Assembly: GCA_014529385.2 (NCBI GenBank)
Contig: CM043955.1
Coordinates: 142,836,140-142,900,139, forward strand
Origin: Adiantum capillus-veneris
Taxonomy: Eukaryota > Streptophyta > Polypodiopsida > Polypodiales > Pteridaceae
DNA length: 64,000 nt
Direction: 5' to 3'
The notes beneath the pieces were generated by a model. The model was not told the DNA's origin and searched no databases. It saw nothing but the letters and a program-made list of their open reading frames with translations. Positions 20,268-30,647 of the stretch are shown here, one piece after another. The translations under genes were made by a program, and so were the position numbers. The stretch's first letter is position 1, and every line of letters starts with the position of its first letter.

Positions 20268-21317
20268 TGTTGAAAGGATGCCCTTTCAACAACGTTTCCA
20301 TAAAGATTCCTCAAAGATTCTGTAAAGATTCCACATGAAGATGGTGATGAAGTAATGAAGATGAAGATGGATGCTGCAACATGAAGATACGAGTTCATGG
20401 ACGTCATCGAATATCCCGTTATTATTATTCTGAGCCATTATGGCCACTTTTGTAATGTTTACGGGAACCTCACATTTTAAGTCGGCACTTGTATTTTGGC
20501 CACAGATGCTTGTATAATGAGTAAAGCCAACTTAGTTTCTTGTAATTAAGCTCTGTAGAAGCCTAGGGACAATTCAGGTCATTTGGCCGGACATTAGGTT
20601 TGAAGGCTTTGTAAATAAGCTGAAACCTAAGGCATTGTAAAAAACACATTACGTTATCTCAAATAATATACAGTCGTGGGTTCTGCAGCACACAGTAGTG
20701 AGCTTCACGCACACACACCGTCATGCACACTAATCACATTGCAGATATGAGAGTGGGAGTGTGTTAGCATCGAGAAGCTCTCCGCGTCGACGCAAGCAAT
20801 GCAAGCCGAGGACCACATCGTGAGCTCGCCTGCTACGAGCTATATTTGGTCGTAAGTACCTCAAACGACATCTGTTCTGAATGATCGAGTATTCGTTAGA
20901 ATCAGGGCGAGAAACTCTTCATGTTGATGTCTTTGTAGATCAGTTCCGGAAATTGCTATTTTGAGTCTATCGCGACAGCGGTTAGAGGTCTTACAGTTAT
21001 GGTTTTCAGGGTTTAGGTGTTTATCCACATAGGATATGTCCTTGTGAGTCTTACCCTCCGATTTCAAGTCATTCCGATATGATTTGAGACTGTTTCGAGC
21101 TTATAGTGTTTCGTAGGATGCGTTGTCTGTTTCTTTGCTTTATGGTAGTGTTGTGGTAGGATTAGTGACTGTAGAGTGTTGTTCGTGTCTAGCTCAGGGT
21201 TGACAACCCAGAGATTGCCTCCATGCCCTAGTCGGGTCAGCTACGTCCTCGGATTGACAATTTGTTGGTCTGTGTTCTCGCTGTGCTCCATCGTCGGTCG
21301 CGGCGTACCCGCTAACA
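20268..21317 (+). repeat. Element A 3' LTR (1050 bp)
   Basis: Full-length form with 246 bp absent from the 5' LTR. The extra block holds TATA-like stretches (TGTATAATG near 20513, TGTAAATAAG near 20610, AATAATATA near 20662). Also carries GAGTCTATCGCGACAG, a diverged half of the leader palindrome. Confidence 0.93.
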
Positions 21318-21322
21318 TCATC
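21318..21322. repeat. Target site duplication TCATC, right side of element A
   Basis: Partner of 3980-3984. Confidence 0.93.
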
Positions 21323-21650
21323 CACCCATGGTCAGTATCAATTGGCCACTTTTCCTTCGCATAGAGACTCTTGGACATGAGGTTAATCTCCAAACCATGG
21401 TCTATCAAGGCCACATAAGGCTCCTCAAGGTCTCCCACCTTAACCAAGGTTTCTGTTGTAGCCCTTGCCCAATGGTTTTTAAAATAGTGGCTCTTATGAG
21501 TGGCTTTGTCTTCATCTTCATCTTCAAATTTAACATGTCTATTTTTGCCGCCGAAGACTGGTAGCAGCTTACAACATTCTCATCTTCATCTCTTTGTTGT
21601 ACTTGTATCACATGTGTCTTTGAAGCACTCTCTTCAGCCTCTGATCGGAT
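21323..21650 (-). pseudogene. Gypsy element G1, protease N-terminal half
   Basis: Minus-strand sequence reads VKVGDLEEPYVALIDHGLEINLMSKSLY, the retropepsin start with DHG where D-S/T-G is expected. The reading continues across element A into the VNSSAGDLYGAF half at 3759-3984. The equivalent part of G2 is at 63300-63450. The changed triplet suggests this copy, or this family, is not proteolytically active. Confidence 0.75.
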
Positions 21651-23320
21651 AGAGTCCGTTAAAGCTTGTCATTTTCTTCTTATGATATCAATGATTTTTC
21701 CTCGTGGAACTCTCTCTTTGCAATGCCAAGGACTTCTCCCAATGTAAACTCCACCTTGCTATGTAAGATCCTTTCCTCTAAAACTTTCTTAAATCTGTGA
21801 CAACTTCAATATCTGATTGTAGCTTGTATGATGTGCTTTCTCCTTTGCTCTTTTTCTTATCTTGCTTTTCCTTTGGTACACCATCTCTCATTGGTACTTC
21901 CTGTGATGGAGGTTCCCTTGCCATAGCCTCTTGAGAGGGACCCAAATCCTTTCTTCCTCCACCTCTAGTAGCCCTCTTTGAGGGACCTTCATCCCCATTT
22001 CTCTCCTGTGTTTTTCTTCAACAAGTGCCTTGTTGCCTCGACACTTTGCAATGTAGGCATGTGACAAGGCATCTACAGGTTCATTCCACCCAGTCTCAAG
22101 ATGGATACAATCTCCTGCTTCGTGTAAGATTTCTTTAGTCAACTTTCCCTTCATAGCTAACTCCATCGCCGATGGCCAGACATCTTCACCATCCTCACTC
22201 ACGTCTTTAATAGATTTTGACCCTTTGAGCATGACTTGACCAGCCTTTAAGCCAAATGCTACTGCTTTAACCATTGAGATAGCATGACTGGTTGCCATGT
22301 CCTCAACTAGCTTTTTCATCCCTCCTTTTCCAAAGTTGGTCGCCAAGGGCTTCCCTGTTTCACTAAGATGTATCTTTCCTTCTTTGAAGAACACAAGATC
22401 TTTACCCAAGGCATCTTTGAATCTTTCACAGTCCCTTCTTGGATGGTTTGGGCTGTCACACCATATGCACCTATTTACAACCCCCTCTCTGTTTTGAGGT
22501 CTTTGACTGATGACTGTCCAAACATTTGTCCTTTCTCTTCAAGCCTTGCTATCTTTAATTTCAGCTCGTGTATGCCCTTCACAAGTTCTTCAAGCATAGT
22601 TCCATCATCCTTAGAAGCTACAATAGCAGGTTTTGGCTGCTTCTCAGTAATAGCAGAAATTGGAGCACCATTTTTCACCACCATCTTGTCTCTTCTACGT
22701 TGTCTTTTTGCCAACAGGAAGACTCCATCTTGTACGTCATTCCACCTTGTCTTCAAACCTTGCTTTGTATCTTTGTCTTCCAAGAAAAGTTCAACTTTTC
22801 TTCGATTTCTTTGCCCACTTCTTGTAGGAAAGGTTCTAATTTACCCCTATCCAAGGAAGCTTGTTAAGTTTGTGATAGTTGAGCATAGCGTCGCTCAAAC
22901 TCTCTGAGAAGCTCTGTAGCAAAAATCCCTTCTTTAGGCTTTGCAACCCAATCTAAGAAAGTTCTTTTGGTCAGCCTCTCAGAGTCCTCCATAAAGTAGT
23001 TTTCTTTTAGAATAAGCTTGAATTCCTCCCAATTTCTTTCGTGAGCATTTTAAATTTCCCAAATACGGTCTCTGATCTCTTGGACACAAACTAACTCAAA
23101 ACTTCATACCATGTCTTCCTCACACACTCGGTTCAAGTCCGTTTCCTTCATAAAATCTTGTAGATACTTTGTGATGTCTTTGCCATCAAGTTGGTCAATC
23201 TTCACAATGGACTGTAGTGCTTTTGTGGTTGAAATCTGGCTTCTTTTCGCTTCTTGTTGCTGCTGCATATACATGGAAAATGCTTGAAACATCTACATGA
23301 CTGCAGAATCATCATCCATG
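21650..23320 (-). pseudogene. Gypsy element G1, gag region (frameshifted)
   Basis: Minus-strand gag. It starts near 23319 with MDDDSAVM, then a stop and MFQAFSMYMQQQQEAKRSQIS, KIDQLDGKDITKYLQDFMKE (23104-23292). Further along, MEELV..LKLKIARLEEKGQMF (22475-22783) looks like a short coiled coil, and 21888-22409 has KDLVFFKEGKIHLSETGKPLA and VDALSHAYIAKCRG. The pieces lie in different frames with several stops. The order and style match a gypsy gag. Confidence 0.7.
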
Positions 23321-23900
23321 GCTAGCAAAGTGTGTGGATCAATTCACAAACTCCCACCCCAGCAACTTCACGCCGGGTTAACCAAAAATGTTGGAATATG
23401 TGCGGTCTAGCTGGAAAGGTGCAGAACCTCTGGCTATGAGAGTTCGTGATGAGAGTCACAAACACTTTAAGATAAAGCGTTTATGGAAAATCACCAACTC
23501 TCTTTATAAAGATGACTGGAAAGCTAAGAGAGTTCGCGACAAGATAGTCACAAACCCTCTCCCCTATTATGCTTGGAAATTGCTTGTTTTTGTAGACGAG
23601 TTTTTGATGAAATGATCACCAATTCACATCCAAATTTACTTAAAAAAGAGAAATTGAGAACACTAAACTTTTCAGCCATGAAACTTCAACTCTCATAGAA
23701 ACACAATTTTCAATCAAAACCCAAACCTCTTTCATGGTATCATGTAGCCTTGCCCCCAATTACATAGTCGTAACATCAAACAACCGAAAGGAATACACGA
23801 GCATCCACCTTCATGGCGACCATTTTCTAAATTTTCAGAGATTTAAGAGCTTCTAAAGTGAAGCCCACACACCATTTTGATAAGGGGAAACCCTAATTTA
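23321..23900 (-). repeat. G1 primer-site region and LTR edge
   Basis: On the minus strand an LTR appears to end ..ATATTCCAACA (on the plus strand TGTTGGAATATG begins at 23391), followed by about 70 bases before the gag start. The primer site could not be matched to a tRNA from memory. The LTR continues rightward to an end I could not fix. No gene is seen here. Confidence 0.5.
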
Positions 23901-25640
23901 CTCCCTCACAAGCTGAGATACAAGATTACGAACAAGTGGTGGTACAAATCAAGTTGGTCGACCATAGAAGATGGCACGGGCAAGTATGTGCAGGCTAGCA
24001 TAAGCATGGCAAAGGATTGGAGCAGCTATAAAGATCATGGGCAAATAGGTAGCAACGGATATGTATGAGTGGTTTGGTTTATAGGCCAAGAAAGGCTCCA
24101 CAAGGGACTAATTTAGGGAGCAGATGGAGGAGGTGCAAGGTGTAGTCTTTGGGTCCAAGAATGTAGAGCTTGAAGTGCTAAAGGAGCAAGTTGACTCATC
24201 AAACCTAGCTACGGAGCCCAAGATATTGGAATTTGAAGGTGTAGTGCGTTGCAGATTCTTGTTGGACAGTACAACTGGGGATATGTGGGATAGGTGGCCC
24301 AAGTGGATGTCAGGGTATAGACGCATAGTGCTCAATTTATGGAGCATACCCGTCTTTTCAGATTGCAAATCCGAGCTACGGATTGTAGTTTATGGCCAGC
24401 TGAAGTTTTATCAAGGGCTAGGTTGGTGCCCACCTGACCACATGGGTAGTCGTGCCATCTGGTGTTTTTTGTTTGACAAGGTTTGAGAAGGTGCTTTGTA
24501 GTGTATGGAGCTAGTAGGAGTTGATTGCTAGTCAAACCAAGCCCGAAGCGGAAAGATATAGAAGTCGAAAAGTTGGGTGCATTTGCTCGGAATTGCTTGT
24601 AGATGATTTTCTCATGTTTTGGTGACCTTATTAGGCAGGCCTGGAAGAGTCAAGAGGCAGCAAGGGTTGCCTAGAATGAAGTTGCAACTATGAGCTTGTG
24701 GCCGAGTTTTGTGGCACAACAATCGGATCAGCAGGTGTTGATAGTTTGTGGGTAGTGCAAGTTGGGGTTTTTTTCATCAAATGGGATTTTTTTTATTTTA
24801 AAAAAAGATCTTGGAGGCTTGAAGTCCCAACAGTCACCACGTGGCGAGCAATATGTCCCACATGCGCGGGTTTGGGTTTGAAGGCAAAGGTATATGGCCT
24901 GGCCCGTGGAGCATAATGGGGGAGCTCCCTTGAGCGCAGCGATGGCGGCCCGCTAGGCGCTGTGTTGTGATAGTGCACGGCCCTGCAGGGGCGGTGGCGT
25001 GATGGTTTTGGCTGCGGTGGTGCTGCGTTGGCACGGCGGTGGCCGACGAGTCTGTAGTGGATTGACTTGATGATGTGGTAGCCCGCCTAAGGGGCCCTTC
25101 TCGCGCCCGTGCCCACATGGGCCAAAATTTTTAAAGGCAAGGGTACCCCCCCACTAGCGATATCGCTAGTGCATAGGGAGGGGTCTCGCGACAGCAGGGA
25201 CACTAGGTGTGTGAGAGAAAGCCAGTTCAAGGAAATTCCAAGGTGGCCTAATAGGCAATTACAAAGACCATCCAAGGGGCAGTCCCGCCCACCACAAAGG
25301 CAAGTGGAGGAAAGAGAGAGGAAGTTCAAAGGATTTCAAAGGTATGCCAAAGGGAAAGCTCAAGAGGTGAACGGGCGTCGAGTTGGGCGGACAGAGAGGT
25401 GTGCACCATGCAATAGTTGCCAAAACTGGAGTATGCCAAGTGCTAGCAATGCAAAGATAGTTCTAAATGAAGCTGAAAGAGGACTGAACAAGCGAGAGCT
25501 CACCTTTTTTTCTTTTTTGGACATAGCTCCCCCTATAAAAGAATGTAAATATGATATTTTTGAAGCTTTTTTGCCAAGGTAGTTTTTTGATTGTGTAGGC
25601 TTTTGGGCCATTGTTTTTTGCCGAGGTTTGTGCTAGAAGG
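23901..25640 (+). repeat. Degraded retroelement sequence (family X/Y), no intact gene
   Basis: 24390-24570 matches 33460-33600 (the phrase CTGGTGTTTTTTG..GACAAGG..TTGAGAAGGT), and 25100-25340 loosely matches 34020-34260. This is a dispersed repeat. ORFs such as 24124-24486 (120 codons) and 25109-25582 (157 codons) have no recognisable domain. 24840-25100 is distinctly GC-rich. Best read as eroded internal sequence upstream of the LTR-like block at 25.7 kb. Confidence 0.4.
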
Positions 25641-25689
25641 GGTGTAGATTGATTGTACAAGGTTGTATATGCAAGAAGACCATTCATTG

Positions 25690-26105
25690 TTGTCTCTTGG
25701 CATCATTCCGCCTTCCCCCTTCTCTTCTCTACTTGTGTCCGTGTGTTTTCGGGCATGTGTGAGCGTGTGTGCCCCCCTGAGGAATGTCATGCAAGGGGAG
25801 ATAGAGAGAGGCTGTGTGTGTGTGGAAGGCTATGAATTGAGTAGAGCAGAGTGATCGGGTCTGTTTGGTGCATTGCAAAGTGTGTGTGCGTATGGTCATG
25901 TGCAGGCGGTGGTTTGCTTGCAGGTAGTGTCGAGTTTTGAAGGTGAACTCTAGTGGATTGGGGTGCTGTGTATAGCCTAGGCTATAGTGAGGCATTGTGT
26001 TGTGTGTTGGGTGTGTTTACCTTTTCCCCTCTCCATCTTACGGTGCCCCCACGGAGGAGCTGTCTGATGCTCCGATTTGAGGTTTGAAGGGGTGTTTTTT
26101 AGCCG
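25690..26105 (+). repeat. LTR-like block, family X (second copy)
   Basis: Aligns by eye with 41400-41730: shared order includes a CTTCTCTAC..TTGTGT phrase, AGGCGGTGGTTTGCT versus AAGCGGTGGTTTGCT, a GGAT.GGG.TGCT.TG phrase, GAGGC..TGTGTTG, and CCCCTCTCCA. The end (GGTGCCCCCACGGAGGAGCTG) also resembles 1890-1920. A gag remnant follows directly, as expected for a 5' LTR. Confidence 0.55.
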
Positions 26106-26130
26106 ACAAAGAGGTTGGCTGACTACACAT

Positions 26131-26829
26131 GCTTGATGGCCAAATTTGAAGTTGGGAGAGATGGTGCAGTCAGGTTTTGGCCCCATATTTATGAGCATTG
26201 AAGATCTTGAGGATTGGTTAGCAGATTTTGAGTTATGGCTGTTGTTGATGTATATGTTGACGGATGCGAAAAAGCTCCAGACGATGTTGTTGTTGATGCG
26301 AGCACAAGCCAAGATTTGGTTCGATGGTTTAAAGAGCGGTGATTGAGGATCATGGCAGAGGCTGCAAAGTCAGTTTATGGAGCGGTTTTGAGAGGTGATT
26401 ACGCTAGAAGAAGCTGGTGCAAGGCTGAAGGCGGTACACCAGGATGTAAGTAAGGATTTTTCTATTTTCATTGAGCAGTTTGAAGCTTGTTCGAAGCAAT
26501 TAGAGGTTGCTACTGGGTTGTGGAAGTTGCTAGAGTGCTTGCATCCGAGGGTTAGGGAAAAGGTCGAGGACGTTGCTCACACATATGAGGACATGGTTTA
26601 TTTGGCCAAGATGAAGAGCAGAAAGGTAAAGTGGCACTTGGAGTTGGGCGTGTTGAATCTTGCAAATTATGTGCCTGTTGCGGCGGTAGCAGAGTGTTCT
26701 TTGGTTTGAAGGTGGTTCCAAGTATTCAAAGTGTAGAGCCTATTGAGGTAAGGCCTACTATTGGCTATGTTCCTTGGATATTTTTGGTTTGTGATGTGCA
26801 TGTGCTGAGGGTGGACCAATTTGTGGAAC
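26131..26829 (+). pseudogene. Retrotransposon gag remnant (family X)
   Basis: A frame from about 26146 reads MSIEDLEDWLADFELWLL, AKIWFDGLKSGD, then TGA, SWQRLQSQFMERF, TGA, and EAGARLKAVHQDVSKDFSIFIEQFEAC. The pattern (W.DGL..W..L...F..RF) is that of retrotransposon gag. Both TGAs fit single transitions from Arg or Trp codons. Sequence similarity fades into the 5S-like tract. Confidence 0.6.
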
Positions 26830-26893
26830 GTCACAGTTAAGCGCATATGCGCGGGAACAGTACTGGGATGGGTGACCTCCCGGGAAGTTGTTG
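26822..26893 (+). other. 5S rRNA-like internal promoter tract (Cassandra-like)
   Basis: 26859-26888 matches the 3' part of plant 5S rRNA (GTACTAGGATGGGTGACCTCC..GGGAAGT) at about 28 of 30 bases. It contains the intermediate element and box C. AGTTAAGCG, the start of box A, is at 26835-26843, and the 16-base spacing between the two blocks equals that in 5S rRNA. The spacer itself is changed and includes the palindrome GCGCATATGCGC. GTGGAACGTCACAGTTAAGC resembles the form found in Cassandra TRIM LTRs, which carry 5S promoters. The 5' half of a 5S gene is not clear, so it is not a functional 5S gene. Confidence 0.7.
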
Positions 26894-27073
26894 CCCCCAT
26901 GACCTACATAAAGGCCATTCAAACTCAATTTTAGACACATCTGAACACACTTGGAAGAAGGGAGCTCTGTTGCTGTGGCAATTAACTTGGTGGCTTCTAC
27001 ATCAAAGCTTTGAGAGATCAATACCTCCAAAGCACATTGGTTCTTACACATCTTCAAGTTATTTAGAGACAAG

Positions 27074-27259
27074 ATGGCCCCAAAAAGGACCCGTGTTAGT
27101 GAGACTCACAATGATGAGGCTGGCACTAGCCGAGAAGCTGATAAAGGAAAAAGAATTGCCTTGGAGGATGTGCCACCAAACTCGCCAGGCAATGGTCCTA
27201 CATTAGACAAGGTGGGAATTAATTTTGTTAAGTATTTGCATTCATTGCATAGACGATAG
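27074..27259 (+). CDS. Small ORF in element B left LTR (61 aa)
   Basis: Begins MAPKRTRVSE and ends VKYLHSLHRR. The same ORF occurs in the right LTR from 32122 with only about three amino-acid changes. It lies shortly downstream of the predicted transcription start. It is basic at both ends, with no recognised domain. Retention in both LTRs may reflect recent shared ancestry, not selection. Confidence 0.35.
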   Translation: MAPKRTRVSETHNDEAGTSREADKGKRIALEDVPPNSPGNGPTLDKVGINFVKYLHSLHRR

Positions 27260-27521
27260 AGTAGAAAAAGGGAAAACAATCTCTATGGATCATAAAACCA
27301 TCACAAATTACGGCATATGTTTTATATAATTTTCTTTGAAGGATGAAAGATTGTTTGGAAAGTAATCTGTTTGCTCGTAGTAAAGAAATGTTGCCTAGTA
27401 GAGAACTCTTGAACCTTCTTCATTAAAATATCCTATACTAATATAGTCAAAACTCCCTTTGATATCCAGGGAGGAGAGCTTAACGGAGTGAACGCTAAAG
27501 CAGTGCATATGGTTGCACACA

Positions 27522-27625
27522 TCTTGCGGGTTGGTCCCTAGAATGCAAGATAGTACTTGCGGGTTGTTGCCCAGATTGCAAGTTAGTCACTACACGTTGG
27601 TGCCCAGATTGCAGGACAATTTAGT
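27522..27625. repeat. Three ~33-bp tandem units in element B left LTR
   Basis: Units of the form TTGCGGGTTGgTGCCCAGAT followed by TGCA.G.TAGT, starting near 27524, 27557 and 27590. The right LTR has the same three at about 32573-32675. Confidence 0.8.
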
Positions 27626-28296
27626 TGTATGGGAAACTAAAGACATCGAGAGCAATAAACTCTCGCCAAGAGGAGTGAACTCTTCGGGTTGGGATATTTT
27701 AATGAAGAAGGATCGTATGTTGTTTTTCTTCTAGAAGGATTGTCTTGGTGTCGATTTGAAATTGGTTGAAGGGTTGTCTTAATGAAGTTGTGATGGAAAC
27801 TGAAAAAAGGAACTTTGTGTATGAACAATCATGTGGTAGTAATTAGAAAACAAGTAGAACAAAGTGTGAGTGTGGGGGTGGAAAGTGGGGACTGTCTCAG
27901 GTTGTCAATCAAGGATGGGTGGTCTCGATTAGTTGAGAAGCTCTCCTCTCCCTCTTGTAAAAGAGCGAATTAGAGACTCATTGTACCAAGAGTCAAGAAT
28001 TCCAATTGTACGTGCGTCTGAAAGTTATGGGGAAAAAGGAAATTGGGGTTTCTCTCTCTCGGAAGGTGAGAATTAGGAACGCCATAGTATTGTAACAGTT
28101 CACGCTTTCCCTGCTAGACAGGGCTAGGAATCCTTTTTAATGGTTTGGACTCAAGTTACTCGGTGACGAGAGCCTGTCCATTAGAATCTTGTCTATATTG
28201 ACTATGTTTTCTCAATTGAATAGAGGCTAGTGACCTGTCACCTAGGTGCCCTCCTGTTGCCAAAAGGTTATGGTATCGGGGAGGGGACCTCACACG

Positions 28297-28309
28297 TGGT
28301 ATCAGAGCC
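28297..28309 (+). promoter_or_regulatory. Element B primer binding site, initiator tRNA-Met
   Basis: TGGTATCAGAGCC four bases after the LTR end. Confidence 0.94.
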
Positions 28310-29200
28310 AAGGTTAGGAAATTGGAAAAATTGACATTGTTTGAAAAATTTGGAAAAATTAATTGGAAACTTAAAGTTCGAGAACTCACCAGCATCGATG
28401 TTTCAGGAAGATGCCGACGTTGAGTCGCAAATTCAAAACCTTTGAGATAATGTATTTTGAGGCTTCTCGTTCTTCAAACTTTGCTTTTCGATGCAACATG
28501 ATGAAGATTTTGATGAATGCTTTTACTCCTCCATCAACAAGAATCCAAAGAGATGGGAACTTGCATGGGACTGCGATGGTGGCATCTTCTACATCAATGT
28601 GAAGAAGATTGGATGCCTCTCTTCTGATCTAAAGAAGCTTCGGTGGGGGGAAGAGCTGCGAGTGATTCAGCTTTATTACTTCCTTGGCACTACTAGAGAT
28701 GACTACACTGTTATCTCAGAAGATGTCCTTGACATGAACTTAAACAAATGGGTTTACAATCGAGTGGTAAAGGTGATCCCTAGCTAGGATCAAACCCATC
28801 TCTATCCCTGATATCTTTCCTAAAAATAAAAGTCTTGAATTTTATGAACCCCACAAAGATGTGTATAAGAGCTACTATTCAAATGAAATAGTAGATTGCA
28901 AGAACCTCTCCACAAATACCTATCGACTATACCACTATGTCCCTGGAAATCCAGCTTTGAGAATCATCTAGTTTTTAGCAAATCCAACCTTTGTACATAT
29001 CATGATAGAAGAAAAATATGCTCATCTAGCTTCTCAATGAGATCCCAACTTTGTATATATCTTGATATAAATAAAGTTAGGGCATCTTGAACTTAGTGAA
29101 GTTAGTTGCGTTAATTTTTTTTTTGTCTTCAGTTGTGGAAGTTTAAAGCACTTAATATAGCATTAAGTATTTAAATCATACCATCGACAAGTGTATTATT
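28310..29200 (+). other. Element B leader with a 98-codon ORF
   Basis: Mostly noncoding. The frame 28491-28787 encodes a 98-residue acidic peptide (includes NPKRWELAWDCDGGIFYINVKK) with no family I recognise. It may be an insertion or an old gag N-terminus. The rest (28790-29200) is AT-rich with no gene. Confidence 0.4.
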
Positions 29201-29207
29201 GCAAAGG

Positions 29208-29760
29208 TATCGTCAAATGCTTTGTATACGGCCCTACAAGAGAAAAAACTTCTCCTGAAACAAGCCCAACCACCCACATTCAAAGGCAAGGGAGCCCATG
29301 TTGAGCATGACACTGAAGCCTGGATGAGGCAATGGAAGACTATTTTGAAGCTGCAGTAACCCAACCTGTAAACCAAACTATGCTCGAAATGTTTCGTCTT
29401 GCTGGCGATGCAAAAATATGATGGAAACAACATTGCAAGGACTTGGATGTTTTAGGATCGTCCTAGTCTTGGGAGGAAATTAAAGAAGCCGTTACAGCAC
29501 GATATCTTCCACCTGCTCATCGTGATGCCAAAATGAATGAATTATTTGCTCTAAAGCAGTTATCTTTATCGGTGGGAGAGTATTACTCCAAATTTGTAAC
29601 CTTACAAAGATATGCCCCGCAAATGTCTATTGAGAAACACGTAGCACGGTTCTGTCAAGGTTTGAATCAGATGCCGCTGGATATGGGCCTTGAAGCAATG
29701 AGACCTATATCTCTCTAGGATGCTATCAGATATTATCAGATAAGAATCAAAGAATCAGAC
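29208..29760 (+). pseudogene. Element B gag fragment
   Basis: The frame fragments read PPTFKGKGAHVEHDTEAWM and, at 29533-29718, MNELFALKQLSLSVGEYYSKF..ARFCQGL, the Q..SV.EY...F..L pattern of gypsy gag. Stops occur near 29360 and at 29716-29718. The sequence passes directly into RT, so nucleocapsid, protease and the N-terminal RT have been deleted. Confidence 0.75.
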
Positions 29761-29763
29761 ATA

Positions 29764-30222
29764 CCAAAGACAGCTTTCAATACTAGGTATGGAAATTATG
29801 AGTTCATAGTAATGTCTTTTGGCCTTAGTAATGCTCCTGCAAGCTTCAATCGACTAATGGAGGATATTTTTAGACCTTACCTGGAGGATTTTTTCTTGGT
29901 TTTCTTTGATGATATTTTGATCTACTCTAAAGATGAGGCGGATCATGAAGAGCATGTTCGTAAAGTATTACAGCTCTTACGTCAACATCAGCTTTATGCT
30001 AAGAAGAGTAAATGTACCTTTTTCTCGGCCCAAGTCAGCTATCTTAGCTTTATTATATCTTCCAAAGGAATCTCAGTTGACCCAGATAAAGTTAAGGACA
30101 TCGTAGAATGGCCTTGGCCTACTTCCGTCAATGAAATAAGGGGATTTCTTGGGATCACAGGATGGTACCGGATAATTGTTAAGGATTATGCTCTTATTGT
30201 GGCACCTTTAGCAGAGTTATGA
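29764..30222 (+). pseudogene. Element B reverse transcriptase (C-terminal part)
   Basis: TAFNTRYGNYEFIVMSFGLSN is the gypsy RT motif before the catalytic box; FFDDILIYSK carries the two catalytic aspartates (FFDD). Then KKSKCTFF and GFLGITGWYR close the domain. A one-base shift at 30219-30222 (ATGA overlap) separates it from RNase H. Confidence 0.9.
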
Positions 30223-30647
30223 GAATTGAGTGGAGAGCCAAACACGAGGCCATTTTTGCAAAGCTAAAAGGTTACCTAGTATCAGCTCCTATTCTTAAGC
30301 TTCCAGATTTCAATAAAGAGTTTGAAGTTATAAATGATGCTAGCAAACTCTCTTTAGGGGGAGTCCTTACTCAAGAAGGTAGACTTGTAGCCTATACTTC
30401 TCGAAAGCTCAAAGATCATGAGAAGAATTACCCAACCCATGACTTAGAACTCTTAGCAATCATCCATGCATTAAAGTTATGGAGACATTATCTTCTCAGT
30501 CGCAAATTTCAGTTAGTTACTGATCATAAAATCTTGAAGTGGATCTTTACACAACCCAATCTCAACATGAGGCAAAGGAGATGGATTGAACTTCTTCAAG
30601 AATACGGCTTTGACATAAAGTGTTCAGACCTAGGAAGGACAATGTAG
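30219..30647 (+). pseudogene. Element B RNase H
   Basis: NDASKLSLGGVLTQEGR gives the first catalytic Asp, HDLELLAIIHALKLWRHYLL the Glu and VTDHKILKW the second Asp. The frame shifts near 30640, after which VVADGLSRK (the end of gypsy RNase H) is read in another phase. Confidence 0.9.

Larger units (their letters stand above)
3985..21317 (+). mobile_element. Element A: 17.3-kb LTR retrotransposon, gag-protease only
   Basis: Both LTRs begin TGTTGAAAGG and end CCCGCTAACA, and the insertion is flanked by a 5-bp duplication. The order is 5' LTR, tRNA-Asp type primer site, a very long leader with tandem repeats, gag, protease, a second degenerate protease-like domain, a repeat-rich tail, polypurine tract and 3' LTR. 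I found no RT, RNase H or integrase motif, so it looks non-autonomous. A 5.7-kb copia element is nested in the leader; without it element A is about 11.6 kb. Hand alignment of the LTRs gives about 36 substitutions in ~804 aligned bases (about 4.5%), roughly 32 of them transitions. The coding region has many nonsense changes, so this copy is dead. Confidence 0.92.
26899..28292 (+). repeat. Element B left LTR, lacking U3
   Basis: Aligns with 31969-33343 from the TATA region (CTACATAAAG here, CTATATAAAA there) to the end GGGGACCTCA. The first ~700 bp of the LTR are absent, replaced by the 5S-like tract. Identity is high by eye. Confidence 0.85.

Noticed and set aside
20009-20338. 109-codon ORF spanning the polypurine tract of element A
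   Set aside because: Crosses the LTR boundary and has no similarity to any retroelement protein; chance frame.
24124-24486. Host gene candidate (120 codons)
   Set aside because: Neighbouring sequence is repeated at 33.4 kb, the ORF is not conserved there, and no domain is visible.
26822-26893. Functional 5S rRNA gene
   Set aside because: Only the 3' half and the box A start are recognisable; box A is altered and the 5' half is missing.
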